Of a stretch of 64,000 nt of DNA, positions 16,918 through 29,501 are shown piece after piece (the stretch's first letter is position 1; every line of letters begins with the position of its first letter). The notes beneath the pieces are model-generated. The model saw nothing but the letters and a program-made list of their open reading frames with translations, searched no databases and was not told where the DNA came from. Source of the DNA: Cephalotrichum gorgonifer (Eukaryota; Ascomycota; Sordariomycetes; Microascales; Microascaceae); NCBI GenBank assembly GCA_900312665.1, contig ONZQ02000019.1, positions 434,001 to 498,000 on the forward strand, read 5' to 3'. The position numbers and the translations under genes are program-made.

Positions 16918-19900
16918 CGCGGCTGACGGCACGGAGCGTTCTGGTGGCGCGGCAATGGGGAGGAACGGGTATGTAGGTGGCCAGTTATCGGTACGGTCGC
17001 ACGGCCGCAGTTCGAGATCGCGATCGCGGTTGTGGTTGTTGGTTCGTTCGGGTTCGGGATGCGGGCCGGTGGGAGTAAGGTACAGTAAGTCGAGGAAGAA
17101 ATCGGGGGCCGATGATTTCTAGCTTTTTGGGGGACGAGGAAGGTGTTCAGGCTAGCCTGATTGGCGCGCGTTCGCTATGCTCGAGTTTCTTTCCTCTTTC
17201 TGCTTTTTTGCGGTTTCTAGTCGGGATCGGGAATGCCGCGCGTGGCGTGCATAAGACAGGAGAGGACTACAACGGGGCTCGAGTCGGAGGTGGTGCGTAA
17301 CGGCCGAGGAACAAACGCGCTTTGGTGACAGGTTGGATGGGTGGGTGGGTGATTGGGTGTGGGCGTAGCAGGTTGCGCTGCGTCTAGAGATGTATTATAC
17401 GGGAAACCGGAAGCTTGGTAGGACGAGAGGCGCTGCTGTTTGCGACACAAAGCAAGGCTTGGTGAGTGGGCTGGAGAGGAGAGTAGTTCGCTGGAGGAGA
17501 CGATGAATGCAAGGATGCTTCGAGAACAAAAATAAACAGAAACTCGGTACGGATAGGGATGAAGAAAGGAAATGGGCGCATGCAGGTAAGGAAGCCAAGG
17601 GTGTGTGTGTGTGGTGGGGAGGGGGAACGCTAGGTCTTGTCGGTCCTGTTAGGTTCGCGAATTCCGGGAGGAGGAAGGNNNNNNNNNNNNNNNNNNNNNN
17701 NNNNNNNNNNNNNNNNNNNNNNNNNNNNNNNNNNNNNNNNNNNNNNNNNNNNNNNNNNNNNNNNNNNNNNNNNNNNNNNNNNNNNNNNNNNNNNNNNNNN
17801 NNNNNNNNNNNNNNNNNNNNNNNNNNNNNNNNNNNNNNNNNNNNNNNNNNNNNNNNNNNNNNNNNNNNNNAGTGGCGGTGCGGAGCGGTGCGGTGGTTCG
17901 CGCGCGAAACATCACCGGCGCTTCTCTTGCTTGGTTGTATGCTCGGGAAGGAGCTCTGGCCAGGCCAGAAACAGGTCCAGGTGCGGGGTGAAGGAAAGTG
18001 GAAGTGGGGGGGATATGATGCGGGAAACGCCGCATGGAAATATGAACATGGAATCGTCGGAGTGGGGGAAGGGAAGTGTGAGAGTATGAGGATGAGAACA
18101 AGGTATTACCCACCTCGTGTTTTTTTTCTTTTCCTTTCCGATGCTTGTCTTACTCGGTAGCCGCCGTGCTACCCTGCAGGCAAAGCAGGTTCTTTCCCGA
18201 CTCGGACGAAGAAATCGCGGGACTTGGATGAAAATGGAGAGAGATATAATAGTTACTTCTTGAGGGTATCACTTTCCTTGTGTATTATGCAGGCGTGCAC
18301 AGCTAGCTCACCCCATACATTGGACACTGACTGCTGGACTCCATGGATGGCGGATATTAATATGTATTCATGCTCCTTTTTCTGCCCTTTTCTAGTCTTC
18401 ACCCTTTTTCCACACCCTCCTGCTCACTCGCTGCTTCGCCTCCGTCGCAGGATTTCCCGCCTCAGGGAAAGCGCGTCAAATCACATCTCGACACTCCTCG
18501 CCGCCACCAATCAGGCGCGCCCGCTCTCAGGCGTCACGGGGAGTGCAACTTTGACTGGACAGTCAGGGGCGAGGCTTCTTGACATCCGACCAGAACTCTC
18601 CAACTGGATGGAGGGAAGGGGGGCAGAGACTTGCTCCGCCGCTAATTAGCTTAGGCGAACAAGTACGAGTACTCGGAGCTTACATGAAAGTGTACAAGTG
18701 CATCGGGTGGGCTTTGTCTCTGTGCTTTGTGCTTGTACTTTTCTGAACACCACACCCGCCACCAGGGTCTAAGTCAAGTCTACGAGTACTCGTACATGAA
18801 CATGAACTTTACACATCCGATAATCCCCGCTACCTAATAACAAGAACAAGTAATCACTTGTTCGCCACGCCATGCGGGTTTGAGTACGGAGTACAACAAC
18901 AACAACATCATACTGGTACAGCACCAAGTGTCAGGCAATCAAGGCCACCGCTATCCCCAATCGAGGTCCCAGACAAGTCTAAGTTGAGGCAATGTAACAG
19001 TCCTCTGTGACTTGTGCCCCTTCCCTTCAGCCAGCCATGAATGACACGGGTGCCTTACTCGTACGAGAAAGAAAGCCTTGCCGAGAAATTCAGCTCTATT
19101 ATGATCCACCGTTCCATTGATTTTACGAGTGCGAGCACTTTCCGCACATGTGCCCTTGCTTATTATGCCTACTTGTATGCTTGTGCTTAGGTGAGAAGCA
19201 GTATTAGTTACCCCGTTGGCGTGTATTTATTTGGTACATGCATTCGAGGGTCCGTCTCCCGCCTGGCCCTCGCGCAATGAAACCTGGTCTGATCCAACTC
19301 TCCATGAGGTACCCATTATGACGCCATAGCTTTTTTGCCTTTCCGCGACGAGGGCCATCATCTTGCCATTTGCCATTTTTATTACGAGTATTGTTAGGAT
19401 ACAACTGGTAGCAAGGCACCTCATACAGTATTATATTCCCACACGCCAACATTACGAGTAATTCCACCCCCATCCCCGAGAAAACGCCAGCCATTTATCT
19501 CACGCCAGACGACACACAAGGCCATGTGCCCTCCCAACTTGCCCTCCTCCTCGCTCCCTTATTAGCCCCTTAGCTCACCCTCATCCCTGTCACCGACAGC
19601 AATCCTGTGACAATGTGTACACACCCCTTTAGGTGTGCTGATTCCCTCCAACCTGCTTTTTTGCCCGGTTGGGGGGCATGTGATTCTGCCGTTTGCCGGG
19701 GTTACCTCCGTACGTCTAGGAGCCACACCGAGACGCCGAGACACCGAGACACGGCATCCCACTCTCTATGACGGACAGATGACATGGCATACCTTGCCCC
19801 CTGTTGCAACCTAGGCGGGACTTGCTGACTCCTAGAGAAGGCTGCAAAAGTTCAAGTAAGGCTGGCATTTGTTCAAAAAAGAGTACATGTATGGTAGGTT

Positions 19901-20051
19901 GGATAGTCTTCCATGTAAGCTATCTCGAGACTTGTACATCTCATCTATATAATATCCGCCCCAGCCCCAAAAACCAACCCAAAAAAAAAGAATATGTGAT
20001 CTTCCCAGGCCCCCTCTCTCGGCCTCCTCCAGACATCCCCAGGAACCGGGG
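16918..20051. other. Intergenic region with assembly gap
   Basis: About 3.1 kb upstream of the proposed SRPK first exon and downstream of Lunapark. It includes the N gap 17679-17870. No frame has protein character. Many copies of the TACGAGTACTCGTA-type motif lie between 18660 and 19460 (18662, 18780, 18885, 19056, 19117, 19380, 19450), the densest group in the window. Confidence 0.5.
17679..17870. other. Assembly gap (192 N)
   Basis: Run of N. The flanking sequence is G-rich on the plus strand (GGGAGGAGGAAGG before; GGCGGTGCGGAGCGGTGCGG after), which may explain the sequencing gap. Confidence 1.
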
Positions 20052-21391
20052 CTATTTCTTGCCCTTCCGCCTCCTCACGCCGCTTACTCCTCCCTCATCT
20101 TCCTCCGTAGTCCCGCCCACGACTTCAGGCTCAACATCATCCTGATAGCCCCCCGCCTCCTCCTCGAACTCGACCTCGGGGTCGCTATCGGCGCGCCCAC
20201 CCGCAGAGGGTGCCGGCCGCCTGCTGCTCTTCCCCCTTGCCCCCAGAACCTCGCGCACAATCCTCTTCCCCTCGTCCATCTCGCCGTTCACCGCCCCGCA
20301 GCTCATGCACTTCCACGTCCCCACCTCGCTCAGCGCCTTCGTGCCCGGCGGCGCCTGCCCGTTGACGAGCCTGCACTGGTGGCAGATGAGCACGATGCGG
20401 TTCTTCGCCGCCGTCTCGTCCTCGCCGAGGAGGAGGTCCAGGACGCGGTCGTACCAGTGCGGGTCCGCGGCGGCGTCGAGCCGGGCGGCTTGCTGGGAGG
20501 GAGGCGGCGGCGTATGGCCGTATGCGTTGGGTGCGAACTCCTCCGTCACGGGGATTACGGCTGGTGAGCTGGGGTCCTGGTGATGGGGGCGCATCGCCTC
20601 GGGTCCGGGCTGGGGTAGGCCGGGCTCGGGGGTGAGTGGCCGGCGCTGAATATTGGCCGTGGGCGGAGGTGGGAGGTTCGTCCGGCGTGGTGCGCCAGGG
20701 TTGGGGGATGACCCTCCCATGCTATGGCGAGGCCCCCGGCCGCGCACGTCTCCGCCCTCGCCGCCGCCCTGGTCATCGTCGCCACGGGACCGAGGTCTCC
20801 CTTCCGCGCCCCCGTATTTCTCGATGAGCTCCAGCGTGGAGTCGTACCTTGTCGCCTCCTTCAACTTCTTAATCGTCTTCTCCCTCTCTACGTGCTGTTC
20901 CTTCAGCCGGGAGGATAGCGATTCTATCCGGTAGTTGTAGTACGCTGTTAGCGTGGTCCTCGCAACGTAGATGCTATTGTTCACAGAAAGCAGTCAGTAT
21001 CTCGTCCACGTCGCAATTTAGAAAAGTGAGGCTTCCTTACAGAACTGGTCCGCCCCCGACTGCAGCCCACTCATAGACGCCCATTTGGTGCGAGCCCTGG
21101 ATGAGGACGACAACGATTGCGTACACGAGGTACGCAAACGACAGGTAGAGCGTCCATAGCACCTTGACCCGCCGCGACCGCGATCTTATGGCGTCCAGGC
21201 GGGCCTGGGTATCCGCAATCTTGGCAGACAGGGTAGACAGCGTCTTTTCGAACGAGGCAGTAGAGGAATCATCGCGCTGGGGCACCGGGGAGTAGTTAGC
21301 AACTGTGTACCGCGGTTTCTTGGGGCACAAGAGTGTAGGTGGCGGTGCGGGCAATGGGCTTGCTTACCCTCCAAGGCCAAAATGACACCAT
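20052..21391 (-). CDS. lnp1: Lunapark, endoplasmic reticulum network junction protein
   Basis: Three exons: 21391-21368 (only MVSFWPWR), 21276-21041 and 20973-20052, giving 393 residues. Intron 1 has a GCTAAC branch before CCCCAG; intron 2 has CTGAC before AATAG. Two membrane segments lie near 46-67 (LWTLYLSFAYLVYAIVVVLI) and 77-97. A coiled segment (ESLSSRLKEQHVEREKTIKKL) and a disordered linker follow. A C-terminal zinc ribbon near 283-311 has two CXXC knuckles (CHQC and CMSC). The tail is acidic and ends RRKGKK. The MVSFWPW start, the two hydrophobic segments and the ribbon are typical of Lunapark, which stabilises three-way ER tubule junctions. Confidence 0.95.
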
Positions 21392-22333
21392 CGTTGTGGT
21401 GGCTGAAGCGGTAAAGCTCGTCAAGCAGTCATCTGGCAGCCTAGTCTAGTCTGGCGTGGAATGGAGTGAACGGCTGAAGGTTTGTCGCAGTGAGTAAAGG
21501 TCGGTCGGTATGCGTTCGGGGCAAGTGCGCTTCGGGTGGCGCACGTTCAAAAGGTCGGAGTGCTTCCAGTAGTGTGAAACTGAGTCGCGGGTATTCCTCT
21601 CTGTAAGTTAAGGAGAGGAGGGTTCAAGAAGAATCGGCCAAGGGGCAGGCAAGTGATCGTGTGCAGCCGCACCAAGGCGTGATGGCGGCGTCAGAGCTGT
21701 AAATGCTTGTAACTTGGAGATTACGTCGACCACATGGAATAAGGCCGGACTTTTTCCGCATTTGGAGGCAGGCATGTGGGTGCTGGTCCAGGTGGGTTTT
21801 TAGCTGGTCAAACTAGACGGTCCGTGCTGTCCCTGCGCCTCAGCTGTCCTGATTACCCCCTGAGCAAGAACACGTACGTATGTAGCATCCAGCGGCCAGC
21901 CGGTGGAGACGACAATGTCACTTGTCAGCACTTCGTCGACAGAGCGCCGCGCAACACTTCCAAGCTTTTTGCAAATCCCGCCGACGAGAGGCATCTCTAC
22001 TGTTGAGAAGGATCACTGAGTGCTCCATTTTACATCCTCCCCTTATACAAGCACGAGAATAGCTTGGTGCCTACATACCAGGCCTCTCCCAACCTCCCCC
22101 AAGCTGTGTGCTTCTCTCCAAGCCACTTTACTTATTGATTCTACCTACCTTTGATCCTGCCGATTTGCGCCGCCCTGCGAGCTAAGCTATGCGCTTGCTG
22201 CCGATCTTCGATAACCAACTGAATGTCCATGCCTCCGTGATCGAGCAGATATCGACGATAATCACTTCCAGCCTGCTGCTGCCTCCTACCTCCTGATCTA
22301 CCTTAGCGACGACCTCTCGCTAGCTAGCTCAAC
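21392..22333. promoter_or_regulatory. Divergent intergenic region between lnp1 and the golgin gene
   Basis: 942 bp between two divergent starts. No coding signal. The golgin side (22030-22330) is C/T-rich on the plus strand, as expected for a 5' leader. Confidence 0.5.
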
Positions 22334-25300
22334 ATGTTTCAAGTTCGTTGGCCCTCCCTCAGGACCTGCGTCATAACTCTGCGCGCCCGCCCCCGTCGTC
22401 GTCGACAGCTACGGCTAACAGTTCCTTCACCTTCGCTTAGTCTCTCCAGAGGATAAAAGGCGCCATTGATCGCACCATCGCCGAAGAACAGGCTCGGGCC
22501 ACGTCAGCTACAGCCCCCAAACCCGCCCTCTCTCGCCAATCCAGCTCCTCGTCAAGGGGAGGGAAGAACGATTCCTCCTCAAAACGCCCGCGCCCCAAGA
22601 GGCCAAGCCAGGATGTCACGAACACATCAGCCGATGGCACAGCAAACCCGGACCCGGCCGTGTTTGAGGCCGCCTTCGCGCTCGAGGACAGCGAGGACCC
22701 GAGCAGGGCCGGGACGCCTAAACCCCCGAGCGAGAAGAACGAGAATGTGAAGCCAGGCAGCGCGGATGCGCAAGAGGGAGGCCCGGCCGAGAATGGCCCC
22801 TCGACTTCCGACGCAGAGAAGAAGAAGGGACCGGAATCCGGGGAGGCTAGCAACGGCGCCGCCGAAGGCGATGTCGTCTCCGTCGCCGATCTACCTATGG
22901 AGATTAGGGTGAAGCTGCGCAAGTTTGAGCGTCTCGAGTCAACGTACACGGGTTAGTCGCAATGCTTGTCGTCACCAACACGGCCAATCCCCGTGCATCG
23001 AGGCTAACACCTGATCGAACAGATCTTCTGCGATCCTACCGAATCGCCCACAGCCGCGCAAAGTCTATCGAGCCTTTCGAGCGCACTCTCAAGGAGCACA
23101 CACCACTCACGTCCATTTCCGATCCGAACGCGCTAGTCGAATACCTAAACCAGCTCAAGCTTAAAGGAGACATGGTGATGGATGAGCTCAAGCGCGTCTG
23201 CGGCGAGAAGGACGACCTGAAGAAGCAGTGCGACGGGCAAGAGTCAAAGATCAAGGAGTTACAGGCCGAGCTAGACAAGGTGAAGTCCGAGGGGGCAGGC
23301 AAAGCCGGCGAGGCCCCCAGCGATGAATCCTTGGCTGGCACGACAAAGGAAAAGCAAACGACCGACGAACCCTCCGATAACGAGCTATTCTCCTACGACA
23401 ACGAAGTGACGGACGACTCCGCTGCCAAGGACAAGGACACCGAAGCGCTGAGGGCCGAGGTGCAGAGCCTCCGAGAAGAGCTCTCCACCGCTAAGGAGAC
23501 TAGCGCCAGTCTCGCCGAGGACCTTGACAAGGCGAAGAGTGAACTCAGCGAGTCGAGAGACGCGGCGGCTGTCCAGAAGTCCCTCGAGAGCCAGCTCGAG
23601 GCCCGCAACTCCGAGATCACCTCACTTACCGAGAGGCTTCACAAGACTCAGGCGCAGCTTAAAGAACTCGAGTCCAAGGTGGAGGGTGATAAGGCTGCGC
23701 ACTCCTCCGTGACGAAGGACCTTCAGGCGAAGCTCTCCGCTGCCGGTTCTAGGAATGGAGAGCTCGAAGCAGAGCTGAAGGAGCTGTCGGTGTCGAAGAC
23801 GGGTCTGGAGGGCAAGGTTGGCGACTTGACCGCCAAGATTGAGTCGCTCCAGCAGGCTAAGCAGGAGGATGAGCAGAAGCTCGAGCAGCTCAACAAGCAG
23901 TTGAGTGCCTCGGCCCCGGCGCCTGCGCTGACGGCACCCTCCACGCCCGCATCAGAGGCGGCAGTGGCGGCTCCTCCCGCCCCGGCAGCCGGCGGGGCCA
24001 AGAAGAAGGGCAATAAGAAGAAGAAGAAGGGTGGTGCCGCCGCCGCCGCAGCCGCCGCCGGAGCCGCGGCTGAGCAGGCACCGAGCGCCAGTTCCGATCA
24101 ACCCCCGCCGACGCCCACCGAGGCGGTCGACACGGAGGCTCTCGAGGCCGAAATCACGCGCTTGAAGGAGGACATCACGCAAAAGGATGCACAGATTTCA
24201 CAGCTATCGAAGAAGCGAAAGACGGAAGAGGCCCTCAGAGAAGAGGTCGAGTCGATGCAGGAGAACTTCCTGATGCTTGGCCAAGAGCACGTCGAGGCCA
24301 AGGAGAAGATCAAGGCGCTCGAGAAGGAAAAGGCCGAACTCCTCGCCAGGATAGCCGAACTTGAGAAGGAGGCGGAAGGCGCCAAGGCCAACTCCAAGGC
24401 CCAGGAGGAGCTCGAGGAGCTCCGGCAGGAGTACGAGGACCTCAGGGCCAAGACGTCGACGCTGCAGACCGACCTCGCGGCGACGCAGCAGCTCGCGCAG
24501 AGCAGGTACAGGGACCTCGCGGACCTCCGGGAGATCCTCCAGAAGGCCCAGCCGGAGCTTAAGAGCTTGCGGCAGGAGGTGGCGGCGCTGAAACCCGCCA
24601 AGGAGGAGCTCGCGAAGAGGAACGGCGAGATCCGCGCGCTGGAGAAGAGGGAGAAGGAGACGAAAGTCGAGCTCGCGCGGGCCCAGCGCCTGGCGTCCGA
24701 TCGCGAGGGCGAGATCAAGACCCTGCACGGGAAGGTCACGACGGAGACGGGTCTGCGGCTGAAGCTGGAGGAGGCTCAGCGCGTCGCGGGGCGGGACCTG
24801 CGCAAGTCGGAGGCGGAGAAGATCGAGATCAGCGCGAGGGAGGAGAAGGCGTCGCGGGAGGTGCGGCAGCTCCGCGAGGAGGCCGGCAAGCTCAGGCCCA
24901 AGGTGCAGGAGCTCGAGGACCAGGTGGACAGGCTGCAGGGGGCGAGGAGGGTGCTGCAGGAGGAGGCGGACCTCAAGACGCAGCAGTACGCCAGCGCGCA
25001 GGGCCTGCTCGACAGCATGAGGGACCAGACGACGGAGCTGACGGTGCAGCTGCGGGAGGCGCGCGGGCAGGTGGAGAGCCTGGACGAGGAGCTGGCGGAC
25101 GTGCAGCGGATGCTGGGGGAGCGGACGCGCGAGGGCGAGACGATGAGGAGGCTGCTCGCCGACGTGGACGAGCGGGCGGACGCCAAGGTGAGGGAGATGC
25201 GGTCACGCATGGAGGCGGCGATCGAGGAGCGCGACAGGGTGGAGGAGGAGTCGAGCAGCCTCGCGCGGCGGAGGTCGAGGGACACGGAGGAGATGAGGCA

Positions 25301-25898
25301 GAAGATCAAGGACCTGGAGCGCGAGGTGCGCGGGCTGGCGAGCGAGAAGGACGAGCTCGAGCGGCGAGAGAGGGAGTGGAAGAGCAGGCGGGACGAGCTG
25401 GAAGGGGTGGAGCAGAGGGCTGACGCCGAGGTGGCGGAGGCGCGCGCGGCCGTCTCGGACATGCGGACCGCGCTGGACGGGTCGGAGAGCCAGGTCGCGG
25501 ACGCGGAGAGGCGGAACGCAGACCTGAAGGGTCTGCTGGAGGACATGAGGCAGAAGTACGAGCGGGCGGCGAGGGACCTGAAGGTCGCGCAGGCGAAGCT
25601 GGGCGGCGGGAGGAGTTCGGTGGACTCAGCGAGGTCCGGGGGCGCCGGTAGTAATGTCGGCGGTGGGCAGGCGGACACGGCGTACCTGAGGACGATCCTG
25701 CTGCAGTTCTTGGAGCAGAGGGATAATAGGCTGAGGGCGCAGCTGGTTCCGGTGCTGGGACAGCTGCTGAAGTTTGAGCCGTGAGTTACTTCCCCCTTTC
25801 TCTTCGTTTTTTCCTTCAAGTTTGCCGGTCTTTTGCTAACATGTGTTTTCAGGGCCGATGAGAAGAAGTGGCTGGCTGTGGTTCAGAAGATGGGTTGA
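22334..25898 (+). CDS. GRIP-domain golgin (Imh1-like Golgi tethering coiled coil)
   Basis: Four exons: 22334-22342 (MFQ), 22450-22951, 23023-25780 and 25853-25898, giving 1104 residues. The first exon is only 9 nt. Two in-phase acceptors lie 9 nt apart (TTCGCTTAG at 22440, CTCCAG at 22449). The second gives MFQRIKGAIDR, which fits fungal homologues better. Residues ~20-150 are disordered. From about 180 to 1030 the protein is heptad-rich coiled coil interrupted by an Ala/Pro/Lys-rich linker (KKKGNKKKKKGGAAAA). The C-terminus (about 1057-1104, AYLRTILLQFLEQRDNRL..KKWLAVVQKMG) is a GRIP domain. Its conserved Tyr (about 1058) contacts Arl1-GTP at the trans-Golgi in the family. Length and layout match fungal GRIP golgins. 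Confidence 0.93.
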
Positions 25899-28149
25899 GG
25901 AGGTGGGTATGAGAAGAGGGCGGCGGGAAGGCCTTGTGGGTTACTGTACTGATATAACGATGATATTCATGGTGTAACGGATGAAGACGGTGGCGACAGT
26001 TCTCAGTGTGAAGGTATCCATGAGAGGAAGTGTATCAACACTGGACGCGAAGACTACTGCTGTTTCGACTTATACGGTGGAATGCATGCTTCTCGGGCGA
26101 TGGGTAGGAGAGGCTGTGAGAAAAGTCTAGGACGGCAGTGAGGTCGGCGTCTTCCCCCAGTTTATACCATACGGGGTATATTGTGAGCTCATGATTCTGG
26201 CCGACCGCCCCGTCATCTTTGTCTATTCGTATATATGTATTGACACTAGCAAGTTGCAATTCGCAAATTAGTGTTGCACTTACACTCACTTACACTTATA
26301 ATTCAGAGTAACGAGCATCTTACTCCCCCAGTGAGCGAACTCGTCCCTTTTTTTCCTCTTTGAGATATCTAAACGGTGGAATGAAAAAAAAGAGGTCTCC
26401 CTTCACGAGTATATTTAATTCCAGGTAGATCTCTCCTCCCCCCGGTTCCCCAAATGACATCACCGGACAGTTGCTATTTTTTTTTCCCCGTCCCATGTAC
26501 ATGATCCGCTGCCTTCGGGGAATTTCTCTCCTCTCCCCTTCTCCTGGGCCTGGTTCCTTCCGAGGTCCCTTACTAGTCTAGTCTCCTTCTACCAACCTTC
26601 CTCTCCCATTCCACCCCCTTCGTCTTCTTTCTATCTCTGTTCTCTTGTAGATCTCCACTCCATCCTCCATCCTCCAAAAATCAAAAGAAAAAAAATCACG
26701 AAATAAGAAAAAGCAGATGTCTCCAAGCGACCTACACCAAAAAACCCAACCCCTTCCCTCCAAGTCCCCACCCCCCCTTTCCTTGGCTTCCCTGTACCTC
26801 CCCCACACCAAAAAAACAGTCCCCACTTACCGGATCGAAAAACCCCGCTAATGCACCCCGATAAGCTTCCCTTCCCTTCCCCTTCCCGCTTTCCCGCTCC
26901 GAAAGGGAGAGGACCCTTAAGACTCCGTAGGCCCGTGCGTATTTTTTTTTTCCTCCGGGCCCGGGGGGCGGATACAACGGCCGGGCCGGGGGGAAGGGAA
27001 GGGGGGAGGAGCTGTGAGAAACTGCCGACACGTGGACGACACGACGACAGGGTCATGGCCAACACTGGCTCTGGAAGAGAACATGAGTCACAGTCGCCTA
27101 TACCGAACATGATATACCAAACTCCAAAAGTGCCACGAGGCCCACGCCACGCGAAGGGGGTGACGCGAACCTGGGTCCCAATTTACCCGAAACATGGGAC
27201 GCGCCATGATATCATGGTTAGGGCGACACAGCATTAGCACATTAATAACATCGCGTACCCAGCATCTCTAGGGGTCATTCACAAATTTCGCACACGACGA
27301 GTCGTTTCAAGGGGTAAGAGCAATCTGATATTCCGGAAAGGAAGGGCATCTAGTGCTACCGCTTTCGACCAGTAGCTAGAGTAAAAGAGTGGTATGGTAT
27401 CTAGCGCTGCCGTACAGCCGCTAGAGTAACGAAAAGACAAGACAAATGGGGATTCCCAGCCCCGAACAAAACCAGATCCAAAAAAACACCGACGCCGCCG
27501 TGGATGGCCGCGAGCATACAGCATGTCCAATCCTCCAGTCCTCAAACTAATAAATCAAAACCCCGTGGATTGTCCAATACATCCACCAGTCCCTAGGCAT
27601 CATGCATTCCAAATTGACCTCCCCGCAGTGTGGATGGGAATAGCATTCCGAGTCCAAGGTGCGAAAGCCACATAAAAGAAAACCCTCTGAGCCCAAACCG
27701 GAAAATCCAAAACAATGCTGGGGAATGGGAATGGTGATATAAATAAACCCCTTCATAAAGGTGTAGCCATGCAGTAACCGTTCCAACGTAGCCTCATCGT
27801 TCCTCGTGACAAAACAAACAAATGCTGCTCCGGGTATCATTGATATGCGTGTAAACATGTAAAAACAATATGCAACATCACCATGTTGCCGCTGTTCCGA
27901 CCTCCTCAGGGTGTGCCATGCCAGTGTAGGGGAGGCCGAGGTAAACCCTCTATCAAAAAGGGCAAACCCCCAGTAACCAATAACCAATAACAAAAGAACT
28001 AGTAATAATCGGAAGGGGAGGGGAGAGGAAGGCAAGGAAAAGAAAGTGGATAAGAAGGAAAAGGCGTGTTGTCAATCTCGGTCGCCGGCGGGTTCTCTGA
28101 TAAAAGTCGGGCCCATTACCCCTGTGTTGGCAGAAACAGAACGCCCCCA
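25899..28149. other. Intergenic region between convergent golgin and SWIRM genes
   Basis: About 2.25 kb. It should contain both 3' UTRs. A 162-codon minus frame at 28035-27547 begins with TTG, not ATG, and has a leucine-rich start. I do not accept it as a gene. G/C homopolymer runs occur at 26940-27010. Confidence 0.5.
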
Positions 28150-29501
28150 TCACATGAATCGTCGGATCCAGTGGTCGTCGAGCCAGCCGACCTTCTCAAA
28201 GGCGGTCCAGAGCTTTGACGCCTTGTTGACGTCGATCTTGCACGCCTGTTGCGCGTCCGTCTTGCGGAAGGGCTTCTTGATCTTGGCGCATTCGAGCCGC
28301 TGGATGAAGATCCTCCGCTTGCTCGTCAGGTACGTCGCGCAGTCGAGCCGGAGGTTGGCCGCGAGAGTGATCTCGTCGGGGTGGAGCAGTCCTGAGTTGG
28401 GATCGCCCGAGAGGTCAATGGGCTGACCCTTCCACTCGACCTTGAGAGAGTTCGGCTTGTTGGGCAGCGACGACAGGGGCGGGCAGTAGTCTCGCAGGGC
28501 ATTGAAGTCCTTGTCTTCTCGATTCGGGGCGACGATACGGCGCTGAGGCTCGGGCGGAGAGCCCACGCGGGCGGCAGTTGGCTTCGCCTGGGGTCCGTTG
28601 CTAGATCGAATGGGCCGGGCCCGGGGCCAGTCGGCTTCGTAATCCGGGTTGCGCGGTCATGCTGTGGGGCCGGCCCGCTGCTCACTTGGATCTCGTTTCT
28701 GACGACAGGTGACGACTTGGCGGGCAGGATGGCGGCGTGCTTTACGGGCTTCGGCGCAGTCACGGCCAACCGCCTCTGCTCCTGCATTGCGCGCTTCCTC
28801 TCCAGCCTCGCCTTGGTGGCCTGCTGGGCCCACGCACGCTCTCTCTTGAGCCAACCCCGCCGGTCCTTGATATACGGCTCCATCATCTTGATTGTGAATC
28901 CCACGACGATCCCGTAATCATCCTTGGTAGGACCAGGTATGTATGTAGTCTCACACATTCCCTCCTTCCTCCGACGCACATGCTGGTCCACGAGTTGTTC
29001 GACCATGTTGCTCTCCGGAGGGAACAGAGGTACGGTGGCTGAGGCTGACGACGACTCCTGCGACGCATCAAACAGAATCGGGTCTCTGGCAGATTCCATA
29101 ACAGTGTGGATGTCATTATTGATGGCGTCTTGCGGGGTGTCGGGAGGGGACGGTGGGAGTGCCGTCTTGCCTTCCCTCCCCTCAGCCTCAGGCGTCTTTG
29201 ACGACGAGGGAGCGGCCGCATCGCTGGGGTAGAAGTTCTCGAGGGGCTTCGGCTCGGGTGGCGATATCAGATTCTGTATGGCCAGGTTCATCTTTGTCGA
29301 CTTTGATGGCGCCGAGGACGAAGAATATGTTGACATCGTCGCGCCTGCGAGGGCTGTGATAGTTGCGCGTTCTTCCGGTTGATGATGGCCGCCCTGCGTT
29401 GGTGCTGCAGACGAGGAGGAAGATGATGAGGATGTGGGAGCATACATATCGGCGAATTGGTGATTCTGGTTATGTGTAGATGCTGCCGTAGAAGATTCCA
29501 T
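28150..29501 (-). CDS. SWIRM-domain chromatin-associated protein
   Basis: ATG at 29501 (MESSTAAS). The N-terminal ~190 residues are Ser/Pro-rich and disordered, followed by a charged helix (GWLKRERAWAQQATKARLERKR). The C-terminal SWIRM domain is clear (LHPDEITLAANLRLDCATYL, QACKIDVNKASKLWTAFEKVGW) and runs to the stop at 28150. It resembles yeast Fun19/YOR338W and fission yeast Laf proteins, which associate with histone deacetylase complexes. The two halves are in different frames. I join 29501-28686 to 28587-28150 through a 98-nt intron (donor GTGAGC, acceptor CCCCAG, phase 0), giving 417 residues. A caveat is that within that intron another frame reads like protein (NPDYEADWPRARPIRSSNG), so a single-base assembly error or a different splice is possible. 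Confidence 0.82.

Noticed and set aside
22962..25784. Golgin read as a single exon starting at 22962
   Set aside because: The upstream part of that frame is intron; exon 2 joins at 23023 with a GCTAAC branch point and restores the family-typical sequence.
27547..28035. 162-codon minus-strand frame with a leucine-rich start resembling a signal peptide and several cysteines
   Set aside because: It begins with TTG, no ATG precedes the hydrophobic part, no splice join supplies one, and it lies where the 3' UTR of the SWIRM gene should be.
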